From positions 203,384 to 267,383 of the forward strand of contig JAFLKK010000002.1 in the NCBI GenBank assembly GCA_019163375.1: a stretch of DNA of 64,000 bases, in the 5' to 3' direction. Source of the DNA: Paludibacter sp. (lineage in GTDB: Bacteria; Bacteroidota; Bacteroidia; Bacteroidales; Paludibacteraceae). Positions 1-9,353 of this stretch are shown here, one piece after another. A program made the translations under genes and the position numbers. The notes beneath the pieces are model-generated. The model was given only the letters and a program-made list of their open reading frames with translations, did no database searches and had not been told where the DNA came from. Every line of letters begins with the position of its first letter. Position 1 is the first letter of the stretch.

Positions 1-776
1 AAGTTGTTTTTCTACACGCTTATTTTAGTCCTGCGTTTACCATTTCGTCAAATCACGATTTAAGTACTTATAGCATAAGTGATAGTGAGTTGCTTCGTCG
101 TATCGTTAGTTCGGCTAATGCTGACGTTGATAATATGTCTAACCTCATTCACTCCAGAATTGACAAAGGGGAATTGCCCGACGTACCTTTTAGTTTCGAG
201 TTAAAAGAAGGTGTTCCTGAGGATCAGATTTTGGATTATTGTAAAAAGCATAATCCGGCATTGGTGGTTATGGGTACACACGGTAAGAAAATTAATAACG
301 AGCTTATTGGCAGTGTCACTGCCGAAGTGATGGAGTCTTGCTCTGTGCCCGTTTTTGCAGTGCCTATCCAAATGACTATGGAATCGCCCGACGATATTAA
401 ACGTGTAGCCTTCCTAACTAATTTTGATCAAAAAGATTTGATTGCCATTGATAGGGCCATTTCTCTATTCACGTCGGATAAGCTGGAAATTTACTTTGTT
501 CATGCATCTGAGAAGAATGAACCCTGGAGTGAAATTATGCTGGCCGGTATAAAAGATTATTTTGCAAATCATTACCCCAACCTTATTACTCATTATGCTT
601 TGCTTGGGTCTACCGATACGTTGAATTTATTGGATGACTATCTGGCGCAACAAAAAATAAATGTGTTGGCTTTCAATACCCGCCGACGGAATATTTTTGT
701 TCGTCTGTTTCATCCGGGACTGGCTTACAAAATGGTGCTTCACTCCGACACTCCACTTTTTGTAACGCATGTTTAG
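1..776 (+). CDS. universal stress protein (UspA family), 5' truncated
   Basis: The frame is open from base 3 to the stop at 774-776, so the true start lies before the window. The apparent TTG start at 90 is only an internal Leu codon. The visible protein has two Usp-like halves. The first ends in the nucleotide-binding signature MGTHGKKINN followed by GSVTAEV, which is the G-x2-G-x9-G(S/T) pattern of ATP-binding UspA proteins. The second half begins near KRVAFLTNFD and lacks a clear copy of that signature. Tandem Usp proteins of about 280 residues are common in Bacteroidota; their cytoplasmic stress role is known only in general terms. The downstream histone-like gene has its own promoter, so no operon is evident. 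Confidence 0.85.
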   Translation, partial: VVFLHAYFSPAFTISSNHDLSTYSISDSELLRRIVSSANADVDNMSNLIHSRIDKGELPDVPFSFELKEGVPEDQILDYCKKHNPALVVMGTHGKKINNELIGSVTAEVMESCSVPVFAVPIQMTMESPDDIKRVAFLTNFDQKDLIAIDRAISLFTSDKLEIYFVHASEKNEPWSEIMLAGIKDYFANHYPNLITHYALLGSTDTLNLLDDYLAQQKINVLAFNTRRRNIFVRLFHPGLAYKMVLHSDTPLFVTHV

Positions 777-911
777 TTTCTTTGTATGTTTTTTAATTGC
801 TATTCTTTGAATTTAAATAATTTGTAATGAGTTGTTTATATGTTCAATTAAATTTTAGAAGAAAAATAAGTCAAATTTGTCAATAACTTAGCTTGCAATA
901 ATTATTGAAAT

Positions 912-933
912 TATCTTTGAATGATTATATTTG
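912..933 (+). promoter_or_regulatory. candidate promoter(s) of the histone-like gene
   Basis: Two overlapping matches to the Bacteroidota -7 element TAnnTTTG are present: TATCTTTG at 912-919 and TATATTTG at 926-933. An ATTG at 904-907 sits 18 bases before the second, close to the usual -33 spacing. This gives a leader of about 45-50 bases before the ATG at 990. Confidence 0.5.
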
Positions 934-989
934 CAGTTAATACTTAGGTTGTACTGTGCAGCCAATTAAAAACTTAATAATATTTGAAT

Positions 990-1166
990 ATGGAAGAATT
1001 AGTAAGCAAGATTAAAGCTGAATTTGAAGCGTTTACAACAGATGCAGATTTACAAATTGAGAAAAACAATAAGGCGGCCGGAACTCGTGCGCGTAAAAGT
1101 TCTTTGGATTTGGAGAAACTTTTGAAAGAGTTTAGAAAAGTATCAGTAGAAGAATCTAAGAAATAG
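990..1166 (+). CDS. histone H1-like DNA-binding protein (Hc1 family)
   Basis: A 58-residue basic protein resembling the short histone H1-like (Hc1) proteins of Bacteroidota. The N-terminal half is helical and acidic (MEELVSKIKAEFEAF). The middle carries the basic patch KKNNKA-type residues and GTRARKSS, and the end is Lys-rich. It is expected to bind DNA in the nucleoid; its physiological role is not established. I chose the ATG at 990 over an in-frame TTG six bases earlier (984) because ATG is far more usual and the family starts with MEEL or similar. It stands alone, between its own promoter and a terminator. Confidence 0.8.
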   Translation: MEELVSKIKAEFEAFTTDADLQIEKNNKAAGTRARKSSLDLEKLLKEFRKVSVEESKK

Positions 1167-1189
1167 TAGCTGTTTTCTTCTCAATTTTT

Positions 1190-1224
1190 AAAGCTTTCCC
1201 TTGAGTGGGAGAGCTTTTTTTTTG
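1190..1224 (+). terminator. intrinsic terminator after the histone-like gene
   Basis: Stem AAGCTTTCCC / GGGAGAGCTT (one mismatch) with loop TTGAGT, followed by a run of nine T. It lies 25 bases after the stop codon. The opposite direction lacks a T run. Confidence 0.8.
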
Positions 1225-1226
1225 TA

Positions 1227-1952
1227 TCAATAACCACAAGCTAAAATATCGGCCAAATGTACGCCTTTGATGGGGAGTTTGTTCTTGGCAATATACCCGT
1301 TTATATTCATCAGGCACGATGCCTCGGTACTTACAATAAATTCTACACCGGTGGCTAAGGCATTCTGCACTTTTTTCTCGGCCATAGCAGCTGAAATAGA
1401 ATTATTTTTCACCGCAAATGTTCCTCCGAAGCCACAGCAGGTGTCGCATTCTTCCATTTCAACAAGTTCTAAGCCCGTTACTTGTGATAAAAGAAGGCGG
1501 GGCTCATCTTTAATACCATACTCGCGCAATGCAGAGCATGAATCGTGAAAGGTAACTTTGTGTGGAAACTTGGCTCCCAATTTCTCAACTTTGAGTATGT
1601 TGACCAGAAAATCAGATAATTCGAAAACTGAATTTTTGATTTGCTCATGTTGAGCCAAAAGTGCCGGTTTTCCTGCCAATATTTTTTGATAATGATGAAT
1701 CACAAAGCTCGAACATGATCCCGATGGGGATACAATGGGCATGTTTGGATTAAAATCATGTAAAAATTTTTCTGCCAGACTGGCCGATTCTTCCCAGTAT
1801 CCGCTGTTGAATGCCGGTTGTCCACAGCAGGTTTGCTCCGGATTGTAATGCACCTTACAACCGGCTTTTTCTAGTATTTTAACCGTGTTGAATCCGGTTT
1901 CGGGGTACAATTGGTCGATATAACAAGGAATAAATAATTGAATGTCAGTCAT
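1227..1952 (-). CDS. lutA: (Fe-S)-binding protein, LutA/YkgE family (CCG domains)
   Basis: A 241-residue protein with two cysteine-rich CCG domains, seen as TCCGQPAFNSG near residue 42 and TCCGFGGTFAV near residue 172, plus Cys-containing segments FIPCYID and FHDSCSALR. This matches the length and layout of LutA, a subunit of the LutABC L-lactate oxidation complex, and of the related GlcF/HdrB Fe-S subunits. LutB and LutC are not adjacent: upstream is an unrelated nuclease-like gene and downstream a convergent histone-like gene. It may work with distant partners or be a paralogue of LutA. Family assignment is firm, lactate specificity is inferred. Confidence 0.8.
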   Translation of the reverse strand: MTDIQLFIPCYIDQLYPETGFNTVKILEKAGCKVHYNPEQTCCGQPAFNSGYWEESASLAEKFLHDFNPNMPIVSPSGSCSSFVIHHYQKILAGKPALLAQHEQIKNSVFELSDFLVNILKVEKLGAKFPHKVTFHDSCSALREYGIKDEPRLLLSQVTGLELVEMEECDTCCGFGGTFAVKNNSISAAMAEKKVQNALATGVEFIVSTEASCLMNINGYIAKNKLPIKGVHLADILACGY

Positions 1953-2044
1953 TGTGTTAGTAGTTAGTTATTGGTTGCAAAAGAAAGACGCAAATTCAAC
2001 GTACTTTCATTGGCACATTTTCAAATGGTACATTATCTCGTTCA

Positions 2045-3070
2045 TCAGTACCAAAAATCGGAATATACAGGTAAATGATCCGAAAAACCATCCTGGTATT
2101 TCATGCCCATGTATGTTCTGAAAAGCTGTTTACCTAAAAATACTTTGTCATCTTCAAGTAAGAAACCGGCATCAAAAAAATGAACGTCGTTTTGCCGTGT
2201 GAAAAACTTAGTGCCACTGTTCAGCAGGTTACCCGAAACAATCATCTGATCCAACGCACCCCATTCGCCGTTGTGCTTATTCGATCCTTTGCCTTCAGTG
2301 TGCATTTTATACACCAGATTATACAGTTCTTTTGCGGGGTTATTATTTGTAAGTGGTTTTGCTTGCAGTACTTCTGTCATGCTTTTGTTGGTTGGATAAT
2401 CGTTGAAATCACCCATTATTACTATGTTAGCACATTGATTTGATGCAAAGAGGCTATCCACCTTTGCTCTCACCACGGAGGCAACAAACAGTCGTTTGTC
2501 TTCCGATTCCAATTCGCCACCCAGTCGCGAAGGAAAGTGGCAGACAAAAATATGCAGCGTATCACCGGTTGGAATCACGCCTGACGCAAACAAAATGTCG
2601 CGGGTTTTAGTCGTTGGGGCGGTGGGGAAGTTTATTCTAATCGCCTCGTCATGAAATGGTTTGAACATGCGTGGCTGATAAAGCAATGCTACATCAACTC
2701 CGCGTGCATCGGGCGATTCGTGATGTAGAAATTTATAGCGTAGATTTTTCAATCCGGAATAGTGCGTCAAGTCATACAGGCATTTTTTGCTTTCAATTTC
2801 GCACAGTCCCACCAATGCAGGTGCTTCCCAACCGCCTATGGCTGTGATTACTTTCCCGATATTAGCTTGTTTTTTCTGGTATTTTGTGGTATTCCAACCA
2901 CGCATGCCGGTCGGCAGAAACTCACTATCATCGGTGAGCGAATCGTCAACACAGTCGAAAAAGTTCTCCACATTGTAACACATAATTTTAAAGCTTTGCT
3001 TCTCGGTGTTTTGAGCAGACAATGCAGAATGCAAAATTATTCCTATAAATACCAAGCGTAATTTTTTCAT
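2045..3070 (-). CDS. secreted endonuclease/exonuclease/phosphatase (EEP) family protein
   Basis: Carries the EEP (DNase I-like) motifs in order: MCYNVENFFD near residue 30, LVGLCEIES near 85 (catalytic Glu), VIMGDFNDYP near 215 (Asp and Asn) and SDHLPVYSDF at the C-terminus (Asp-His pair). The first 20 residues form a signal peptide (MKKLRLVFIGIILHSALSAQ). I chose the ATG at 3070, which gives this signal peptide and begins 7 bases after the upstream stop; the longer reading from 3112 overlaps the upstream gene. The substrate could be nucleic acid or a phosphorylated small molecule. It probably shares a transcript with the lipoprotein gene upstream. Confidence 0.85.
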   Translation of the reverse strand: MKKLRLVFIGIILHSALSAQNTEKQSFKIMCYNVENFFDCVDDSLTDDSEFLPTGMRGWNTTKYQKKQANIGKVITAIGGWEAPALVGLCEIESKKCLYDLTHYSGLKNLRYKFLHHESPDARGVDVALLYQPRMFKPFHDEAIRINFPTAPTTKTRDILFASGVIPTGDTLHIFVCHFPSRLGGELESEDKRLFVASVVRAKVDSLFASNQCANIVIMGDFNDYPTNKSMTEVLQAKPLTNNNPAKELYNLVYKMHTEGKGSNKHNGEWGALDQMIVSGNLLNSGTKFFTRQNDVHFFDAGFLLEDDKVFLGKQLFRTYMGMKYQDGFSDHLPVYSDFWY

Positions 3071-3077
3071 ATTCAAC

Positions 3078-4544
3078 TTATTTTGTAGGTGTCCATTCAT
3101 ATGCTCCGGCATCCGGTGCCCCGTCGGTTAATCGGCTTTTACCATTTAGGTCGATAGGAAACAGTGTAGCAACTGCTTTGTCTGACAATCCACGTGCAGG
3201 CGAAAGTGAGTCGGGAGCAAAATTGAAATATGTTTTTTTCTCGTAATCGTAAGTTGTACTTTTAAATAGAATGTCGTTTTTCTCGTACCACCTGATATTT
3301 GTGAACATGCTAAGATCTCTAGCGGTTGAAGTCCGGATATAGCAATGATCAAATGCTCCCTTGTATTGATCCATTGTTGGGGACGCAAAGCTGAATTCGT
3401 TTTCTGCAGAGCCCGAAATAATACAGTTTTTAAACGTATTCTCCATTGGAACCGTAAGTTTTAAATTCATGATCATTAGTGCAGGATTTTTGTCGCGTGG
3501 AATAGCTTGCACGTAACTGTTGTCGAAATAGTTGGCAATGGTGCAATGCGTGAAGCTGTGTTTTCCACCATTTAAATACACGCAATAGCTGCTACTGTTT
3601 GATATTTCAGTATTTGTCACCGTAACGTTCCCATTTTGAATCATTAATCCGTATAGCAGAAAATTATGAATTTTACAATCAGAAATGCGTAGTTGCGGGA
3701 TACTGTTTTTAGTATTCACAAAATTTATACCAACGTACCCACTGTTCATATTTACATGGTTCAGCGTGTGGTTTCCATGCTCCCAAAGTAAATAAACGCC
3801 ACCCCACTGTCCGGCCACATTGTTGTAAGGTACCGGCGTTGAAAACTGGATATCGTCAAGCCTGTCGCCCCGCAGGGTAATAGGTTTATTGGCAGTTCCT
3901 TCGGCTTTTATATTTCCACGTACGATTAAATTTGCATTGTTGTGAAAGAAAAGTCGGCAACCGGGATTCAATGTCAGTGTTTTAGCCGAGTCGACCGTCA
4001 AATTGCCATAAATAAGATAGGGTTTGTCGGCGGTCAGTGTGGTGTCATTTTTGATTAACTTGTTACGAAACAACTCCATATCCTGCCCATAGGCCTTTAA
4101 TTTGATACTCTTTTTTACGCCGTTGGTTATGCAATTCAGTGAGTCTTCGATAAATAGGGGTGAGTTTGCATTGTTTGGATTGATAGTTACAGCAACAAAA
4201 ATATACAAACTGTCATTGGGTCTGATTTCTATGTTTTCAAATTCGTTGGTGGCTGATTTACTACCATCAACATTTATTTTAAAAAAAGAAGTGCTACCAC
4301 TCATTATTTTGATTGAGCTAATATTTAAGCCCACTTTGTTTCGGTTGTATAGTACTATTTTGGAAGTAGCACTACCTAAAGTTGTGAAAACGGTATCAAA
4401 AGACAAGCTGTCTGTCGAGAATTCCAATCTGTATTTTGGGTCTGACGAGATAAAATCATCATTGCACGAATAAAGTCCGACAATGAACGAGATGGAGAAT
4501 ATGATTGTAAATAGAGTTGTAAATTGTTTTTTAAGACAAATCAT
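3078..4544 (-). CDS. surface-exposed lipoprotein with right-handed beta-helix region
   Basis: A 488-residue protein starting with a lipoprotein signal peptide ending in VGLYSC. The mature end reads C-N-D-D, which fits the acidic surface-export signal described for Bacteroidota lipoproteins. Residues about 35-155 look like an immunoglobulin-like beta domain (TDSLSFDTVFTTLGS). Residues about 180-340 contain repeated short Asn-rich strands typical of parallel beta-helix folds (GNLTVDSAKTLTLNPG, DCKIHNFLLYG, NTEISNSSSYC). No catalytic residues are recognised. Such proteins may bind or cleave polysaccharide. The downstream EEP gene follows 7 bases later, suggesting co-transcription. Confidence 0.75.
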   Translation of the reverse strand: MICLKKQFTTLFTIIFSISFIVGLYSCNDDFISSDPKYRLEFSTDSLSFDTVFTTLGSATSKIVLYNRNKVGLNISSIKIMSGSTSFFKINVDGSKSATNEFENIEIRPNDSLYIFVAVTINPNNANSPLFIEDSLNCITNGVKKSIKLKAYGQDMELFRNKLIKNDTTLTADKPYLIYGNLTVDSAKTLTLNPGCRLFFHNNANLIVRGNIKAEGTANKPITLRGDRLDDIQFSTPVPYNNVAGQWGGVYLLWEHGNHTLNHVNMNSGYVGINFVNTKNSIPQLRISDCKIHNFLLYGLMIQNGNVTVTNTEISNSSSYCVYLNGGKHSFTHCTIANYFDNSYVQAIPRDKNPALMIMNLKLTVPMENTFKNCIISGSAENEFSFASPTMDQYKGAFDHCYIRTSTARDLSMFTNIRWYEKNDILFKSTTYDYEKKTYFNFAPDSLSPARGLSDKAVATLFPIDLNGKSRLTDGAPDAGAYEWTPTK

Positions 4545-4597
4545 ATAAAAGTCGGCTGAGTTAAGCGTCGTGACCCGAAATCAGAAAATAATTACTG

Positions 4598-4605
4598 CAA
4601 ATTTA
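4598..4605 (-). promoter_or_regulatory. candidate -7 box for the lipoprotein-EEP gene pair
   Basis: On the minus strand the sequence reads TAAATTTG, a perfect TAnnTTTG, about 55 bases before the ATG at 4544. No well-spaced -33 TTTG was found, so this is tentative. Confidence 0.35.
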
Positions 4606-4694
4606 CTTTAAATAATTCAAACTAGACCATAAGCTGCTTGAAACTGAATTGATTTTTATTGTGTGATATTGATGTGGGTTTCGTTTTAAAGACT

Positions 4695-4702
4695 TATATT
4701 TG
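4695..4702 (+). promoter_or_regulatory. candidate -7 box for the 92-residue conserved protein
   Basis: TATATTTG matches TAnnTTTG exactly and lies 27 bases before the ATG at 4730. A possible -33 element (TTG at 4669-4671) is spaced slightly too far (23 bases). Confidence 0.45.
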
Positions 4703-4729
4703 TAGAACAAATCCATTAAAATACCAACT

Positions 4730-5008
4730 ATGGCAAGTAGAAGAAAGCTAAAGAAAACAATTCAGTTTATTTCATCAGAATTAATTTCAGATATTTATTT
4801 TCGTTGTTTGATGACTAAAGACATTGATGCTGAAAAAGTTGATGCAGTATCGGTTGTCGTTATGGCACTCAGTCGCGAATATATTTTGCGTGCAAACCGT
4901 CCCGACGGAAAAGACAATCCGAAGTTAGTGAAAGCATACTATCGTAAGATGTTTATCGATTGGCAATTGGCAATCCAGGGGGTGATTAAAGAAATTGAAA
5001 GTATCTGA
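4730..5008 (+). CDS. conserved hypothetical protein, 92 residues
   Basis: I do not recognise a characterised family. The protein is basic at the start (MASRRKLKK), predicted all-helical, and has no signal peptide or membrane segment. It contains the segment VVVMALSREYILRANRPDG and a C-terminal amphipathic stretch (YRKMFIDWQLAIQGVIKEI). It has its own -7 box and a strong terminator, so it is a compact single-gene unit. The codon pattern and clean signals argue that it is real. The fold and function are unknown. Confidence 0.75.
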   Translation: MASRRKLKKTIQFISSELISDIYFRCLMTKDIDAEKVDAVSVVVMALSREYILRANRPDGKDNPKLVKAYYRKMFIDWQLAIQGVIKEIESI

Positions 5009-5029
5009 TAGTAAGTTTATCGGATAAAA

Positions 5030-5066
5030 AATAAGGCAGTCAACGAATTGATTGTCTTATTTTTTT
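5030..5066. terminator. bidirectional intrinsic terminator
   Basis: Stem AATAAGGCA / TGTCTTATT with one G-U pair. A T-run follows on the plus strand and an A-run precedes it, so it can serve both the 92-residue gene and the convergent PorT gene. Confidence 0.75.
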
Positions 5067-5089
5067 TATTGATTATTTTGTTGGTATTA

Positions 5090-5803
5090 CTATTCAAAAT
5101 TGAACGAGAGTGTAATCATTTTTGATGTTAGTTTTGAAAGCGCCAATGTGTATTTTTTGTCATTGTCATTCAAAAATCCTGCATCCCGTTGATCGAGAGG
5201 GGTTAGTATGTCATTGAGTCCGATAGCAAATTTGAGTTCGGGTGCCATTTTGAAAAAAGAGAAATATAAATCGCATCCCACGCCAAATTCGGTGTAAAAT
5301 CCGAGTGGTTTTAACAATATTGGATTTTCCTTGTTTCGTCCCAGATCGAAATAAGCACCACCGCCCCAAAGTAGATAGGGTCTGTAATTCCCTTTTCGTT
5401 GCGCACTGTATTTTATGTGTAGAGGCACACAAACCGGAATTGATGAAACGAATATTGAATCGGTGGTTGTGCTACCTTCGTAGGTATAGTTTACCTGTCT
5501 ATCGCCAAAATGCAGAGTGGGAGTAAAGCGTAAACTAAAATATTTGCTAAGTCGTAAGTCGCTGATAATTCCTACTGTAAAGCCCGGATTAAGTTTAGAA
5601 ACATCGGCATGATAAATTCGTCCATTGATATCCAGATTACTTGGCGCAATGCCAAAATCCATAGCATTTATCCCCAGGGAGAATCCAAAATGAAGGGTTC
5701 TATCATCGATGTAAGGTAAATTACCTTGCGCAAAAGCGGTGGAGCCAATTTTGAAAATAAAGAAAGTAAGCAACAAGTATTTTTTTAAATTCTTCACCAA
5801 CAT
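5090..5803 (-). CDS. porT: PorT-like outer-membrane beta-barrel protein (type IX secretion)
   Basis: A 237-residue protein with a signal peptide (residues 1-25, ending TAFAQ), then alternating amphipathic strands with aromatic girdles and a C-terminal Phe-containing strand (MITLSFNFE), as in small outer-membrane barrels. The segment HFGFSLGINAMDFGI after the signal peptide resembles PorT/SprT, a conserved type IX secretion system component of Porphyromonas and Flavobacterium. Its exact job in the machine is not well defined. A T9SS cargo (the CotH protein at 34534-36495) in the same window supports the presence of that system. It could instead be another PorT-family barrel, since the family is broad. 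Confidence 0.7.
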   Translation of the reverse strand: MLVKNLKKYLLLTFFIFKIGSTAFAQGNLPYIDDRTLHFGFSLGINAMDFGIAPSNLDINGRIYHADVSKLNPGFTVGIISDLRLSKYFSLRFTPTLHFGDRQVNYTYEGSTTTDSIFVSSIPVCVPLHIKYSAQRKGNYRPYLLWGGGAYFDLGRNKENPILLKPLGFYTEFGVGCDLYFSFFKMAPELKFAIGLNDILTPLDQRDAGFLNDNDKKYTLALSKLTSKMITLSFNFE

Positions 5804-5945
5804 AAATTTAGTTCAGTAATAATGCAGTTAGGGTTCGGAAAATGGTAGTCAATCTCTAGAGATAAACGTTTAAAGTTTTGTATTATTGCTTACTCCACTT
5901 AACGAAATGTAGAATATGGGTGAGCAGTCCGTTATCATCTGATTT

Positions 5946-8900
5946 TTAGCGCTGCAAAGTTACAGACATTAGTCCAATAATCACATCGTTTGCCACTGTT
6001 TGTACAGAAATCTTACGCAGTATTTTAGTAATGTCTAATGGCATATCCAATAATAATGCAGCACCACCATCAATTTTCCTGCCATAAACTCCGTCAATTT
6101 TGAGATCTTTCTGCAAATCATTGCTCACTAGACCGGTTTTTAGGTGAAGTCGGTAGGGTCGAGAGGCATTTAACTTGAAAGCCAGTCGGTCTTCAAAATA
6201 ATCTTGTTCAATAGGACACCAATTTTCAGGATTGACTAACTCCAATGTGTCCCTCGAACCATCCGTATATTCCACGTTTATTCGCCCATTTATAAAATGT
6301 GTTTGCATATGATTGGTAGTGCCCGCCATAAGCAGATAAGCGTGAGATGCCGAACCGCTCAATGGGGTATTGAGTGTACTTGGGAAATTATCCCAAAGTG
6401 ATGAGAATGCTATGTTTTTACCAGTAGATGGAGTGCGAAAAGGCACGCCAAGTTTTGTTTGCAGAACATTGTTTTGGACGTTTTTTCTAATGCCCGCATC
6501 GTCAATTATTGCTGTTGTTGTAGGATGACACCATTCGCCAGTGCCTTGTGTGGGAATCTGAAGGGTGGTGTAGGGCGACCGCGGTGAAAGATATTTGTTT
6601 TTGAATATATTTGTTACCGAATCATTGAAAAGTTGATCCATTTTTATCTGTTCACAGTTAGCACCATTTACATTGGAGAATGCCGCCATCTTTTTTATCA
6701 TTCTTTGTTCAATCTCAATATTGATAGGTTGCCACCATTTCATTTGTCCCTGAGCCAGTTCCACAAAGATGGTGCGATGTCCCGTTGCTCCAACAATGGT
6801 GCCGCTGATAGTATTCGGTTTTGAAATCACCTTGTCAAGCACTTTTTGAGGATCCACTAAGTTGGTTATTTTAGCGTTGGAACGAAACTCAAACTGCGCA
6901 TTTTGTCTTGAGATAATTTCAGAATATTGATTTGCCAATTTTCTCCCGCCCCATATTATCTCTATTTTTCCGGAATTGGAAGCCGTAATCTCAATAAGCG
7001 GACAGCCATTTGCTACTTCTGCTAATTTCCATTCAATGGATTTCCCGTTCAACGTAAGGGAAGTTATACTGTCGGAACATGCTTTGATTTGAAGTTTGAA
7101 GATCAACGGTTTTTCAAAATGTGGCTGAACGATATAGGTGTCGGTTTTTCCGGAACGTTTAAAATTGAATTCGATATCGGGTGTGGCAATAGATGCGTGA
7201 TCCCACGACTGGGGGAAGCCCGGACGAAGGATCAGCTGTCCGTTCATAGCATCAGGAATGATGCCGAAAAGCCCTTCGACTACCGCCCTCGACGTCGTGC
7301 CGATAGGATCGCCAAAATCGCGGTAACTCTCACCACGAGCCGCGTCATAATAACTTATCTGTCCCACATTTCCGGGACTTGCACCGAGATACATGCCGTC
7401 GAGAATAGAACTTTTCAGTAACTTGAAACCTTCTTCGTTACGACCTACCTGCCAGTATGCAAGAGCGGTATGCGCCACTTCGGCAAATGCCACGTTGTTG
7501 ATAGACCATGAGTAGGGTAGCCAATTACTGGTCGAAATCGTGGCATAACCTTCATCTTTTAATCCTTTGGCCACAACCGGAATATGAGGAATTTCAGTGT
7601 CGAGGTAGCGTGTTGCCTGATAACCTTGAAAAGCATCCTGAACTTCCGAATCGATAGCGTGGTAAATAGTCCACACGGCAGCACTTTCGTGTACTTTTTT
7701 CTCTCCCATGAAGTCCTGATATTCGGCCCAATGACCTTTTCCGGATATCCAGAGGCGGGCGTTAAGCGCTTTCAGAATTTTTTCAGCTTCTTTGGCATAA
7801 GGTTTCGGATCCTGTCCTGTTTTGATTGCAATTTCGGCTGCCATTTTATTGGCTCGAAAGTTATAGGCCGATGAATGCGTAACAGCACCACTGTTGTAAT
7901 AAAGTGCATCGCTGGCCCAGATACAGCAGTAAGCATCGTAAAGTCCATCATTGTCCGGATCGTAATTACGTTTTTCCCAGGCTAAGCTACTTGTCAGTAC
8001 CGGCCATATTTTCGTTGCATATTCCAAATCACCTGTCCAATTGAGATGCCAAAGCAGTTCGTCGATATAGCACAGGTTCATATCGTAATGGTGCATTTTA
8101 TTGTTTTCATGGGGATTACGGCAAATGTAACCGTTGCTGTACATCTGCGTTCCCCAACTTTTTTCGGCGCGTGCTAAATTCAATGCCGTGTCTTGTGTAG
8201 GATGCGGGCGGGTTGGTGGAACAGCAGTGACCTGAGAACTGGCATATGCATCAAAATGCTTGCGGGCGCGGTCGTGCCAACCAAGCACATCGCCAGTATA
8301 AGCAGCACGCCACCCGCTTAAAGGCATGCGCCAACCAACAGCTCCATGAAGCCAGGTTTCACCGCTCCAAATACCATCGGCTGCAACTGCTAATGTACCG
8401 CCCAACGTATTTAAATATGGATCGGGTGTGTCTATTTTGATGCGAGAAGCCAGTACAGAGCGATCGGCTTCCGATTTCCCGAAAATTGAAGGCAATGAGT
8501 TATATCTTACCGTCTCCGTATTTTCAGGAAGTTTTATCAATAAATAGAAAGTCGTGTTTCCACTTAGATTCATTTTTCCCAATAAAACCGGTAAGTCCGG
8601 ATCAATCGATAAGGTTGCTTTCGTTGGAAATGTACCGACTAGTTTTTTGTCCTGCTTTGCTCCAAAGGTCAAACTGAAACTGTTTTTATTCAGCGTGTAG
8701 ATATTTCCTATGCAATATTCCGGTTTAAGTTCGAAACAATCGATTGGGTCAACGCCCAAATCACCTTCGCGACTGAAGCGGGTATCGGAAGCGCCTCCGA
8801 ATTTCCACGATAATAGTGTTTTGTTTGGGATACCAAAAGTTTCTACTTTGATAATAATTCCTTCGGCCTGACTCATCGCGAGTGCAGTTAAGCAGATGTG

Positions 8901-9326
8901 ACCTTTTCCCAACAGCGAATCAGTAATATTGTAAATCCGTGAGCCGGCACGATACCGACTTTCAATATGAACGGCATCGTTCAGTGCAATAGTTTTTTGC
9001 TTGTTGCCAATGCTGAAACTCAGATTTCCACCCATGCGAGGCAGGTAAAGTGCGAATTCAGGTACATCGCCCGTTTCTACACGAAAACCGGTGTTTGTTC
9101 CATAAAGTGCACGATTGAATTTATTTTTTCCGTTTACAATCACAAAATCCTGTCCATCGGGAGTGTATCGCAGGTTGCGCTCTCCTTTGTTAGTTTGGGT
9201 AGGTGCAATGAATTTATTTAATTCCGGATCAAATACTTTCGTGTCCGCATTTTGAGTTTGGGCAACTATTGATTGTGCCAATAATTCCAAACAAAAGAAA
9301 ATGGAGAAAGATATATTTCTTAGCAT
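5946..9326 (-). CDS. large secreted six-hairpin glycosidase-like protein (DUF4450-type)
   Basis: An 1126-residue protein with a signal peptide (cleavage after IVAQ). Residues about 45-300 look like a beta-sandwich, about 320-720 like an (alpha/alpha)6 catalytic barrel (GDLEYATKIWPVLTSS, YDPDNDGLYDAYCC, IWASDALYYNSGAVTHSSA, SWSINNVAFAEVAHTA), and the rest like more beta domains. The layout resembles DUF4450 proteins of pectin-degrading Bacteroidota. Acidic residues in ASDAL or HESAAVW are possible catalytic candidates, but none can be assigned by eye. It is the last gene of the pectin cluster and probably acts on a rhamnogalacturonan fragment. Activity is unknown. Confidence 0.7.
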   Translation of the reverse strand: MLRNISFSIFFCLELLAQSIVAQTQNADTKVFDPELNKFIAPTQTNKGERNLRYTPDGQDFVIVNGKNKFNRALYGTNTGFRVETGDVPEFALYLPRMGGNLSFSIGNKQKTIALNDAVHIESRYRAGSRIYNITDSLLGKGHICLTALAMSQAEGIIIKVETFGIPNKTLLSWKFGGASDTRFSREGDLGVDPIDCFELKPEYCIGNIYTLNKNSFSLTFGAKQDKKLVGTFPTKATLSIDPDLPVLLGKMNLSGNTTFYLLIKLPENTETVRYNSLPSIFGKSEADRSVLASRIKIDTPDPYLNTLGGTLAVAADGIWSGETWLHGAVGWRMPLSGWRAAYTGDVLGWHDRARKHFDAYASSQVTAVPPTRPHPTQDTALNLARAEKSWGTQMYSNGYICRNPHENNKMHHYDMNLCYIDELLWHLNWTGDLEYATKIWPVLTSSLAWEKRNYDPDNDGLYDAYCCIWASDALYYNSGAVTHSSAYNFRANKMAAEIAIKTGQDPKPYAKEAEKILKALNARLWISGKGHWAEYQDFMGEKKVHESAAVWTIYHAIDSEVQDAFQGYQATRYLDTEIPHIPVVAKGLKDEGYATISTSNWLPYSWSINNVAFAEVAHTALAYWQVGRNEEGFKLLKSSILDGMYLGASPGNVGQISYYDAARGESYRDFGDPIGTTSRAVVEGLFGIIPDAMNGQLILRPGFPQSWDHASIATPDIEFNFKRSGKTDTYIVQPHFEKPLIFKLQIKACSDSITSLTLNGKSIEWKLAEVANGCPLIEITASNSGKIEIIWGGRKLANQYSEIISRQNAQFEFRSNAKITNLVDPQKVLDKVISKPNTISGTIVGATGHRTIFVELAQGQMKWWQPINIEIEQRMIKKMAAFSNVNGANCEQIKMDQLFNDSVTNIFKNKYLSPRSPYTTLQIPTQGTGEWCHPTTTAIIDDAGIRKNVQNNVLQTKLGVPFRTPSTGKNIAFSSLWDNFPSTLNTPLSGSASHAYLLMAGTTNHMQTHFINGRINVEYTDGSRDTLELVNPENWCPIEQDYFEDRLAFKLNASRPYRLHLKTGLVSNDLQKDLKIDGVYGRKIDGGAALLLDMPLDITKILRKISVQTVANDVIIGLMSVTLQR

Positions 9327-9353
9327 GTGCTGTACTTCAAATTGATTGAACTG

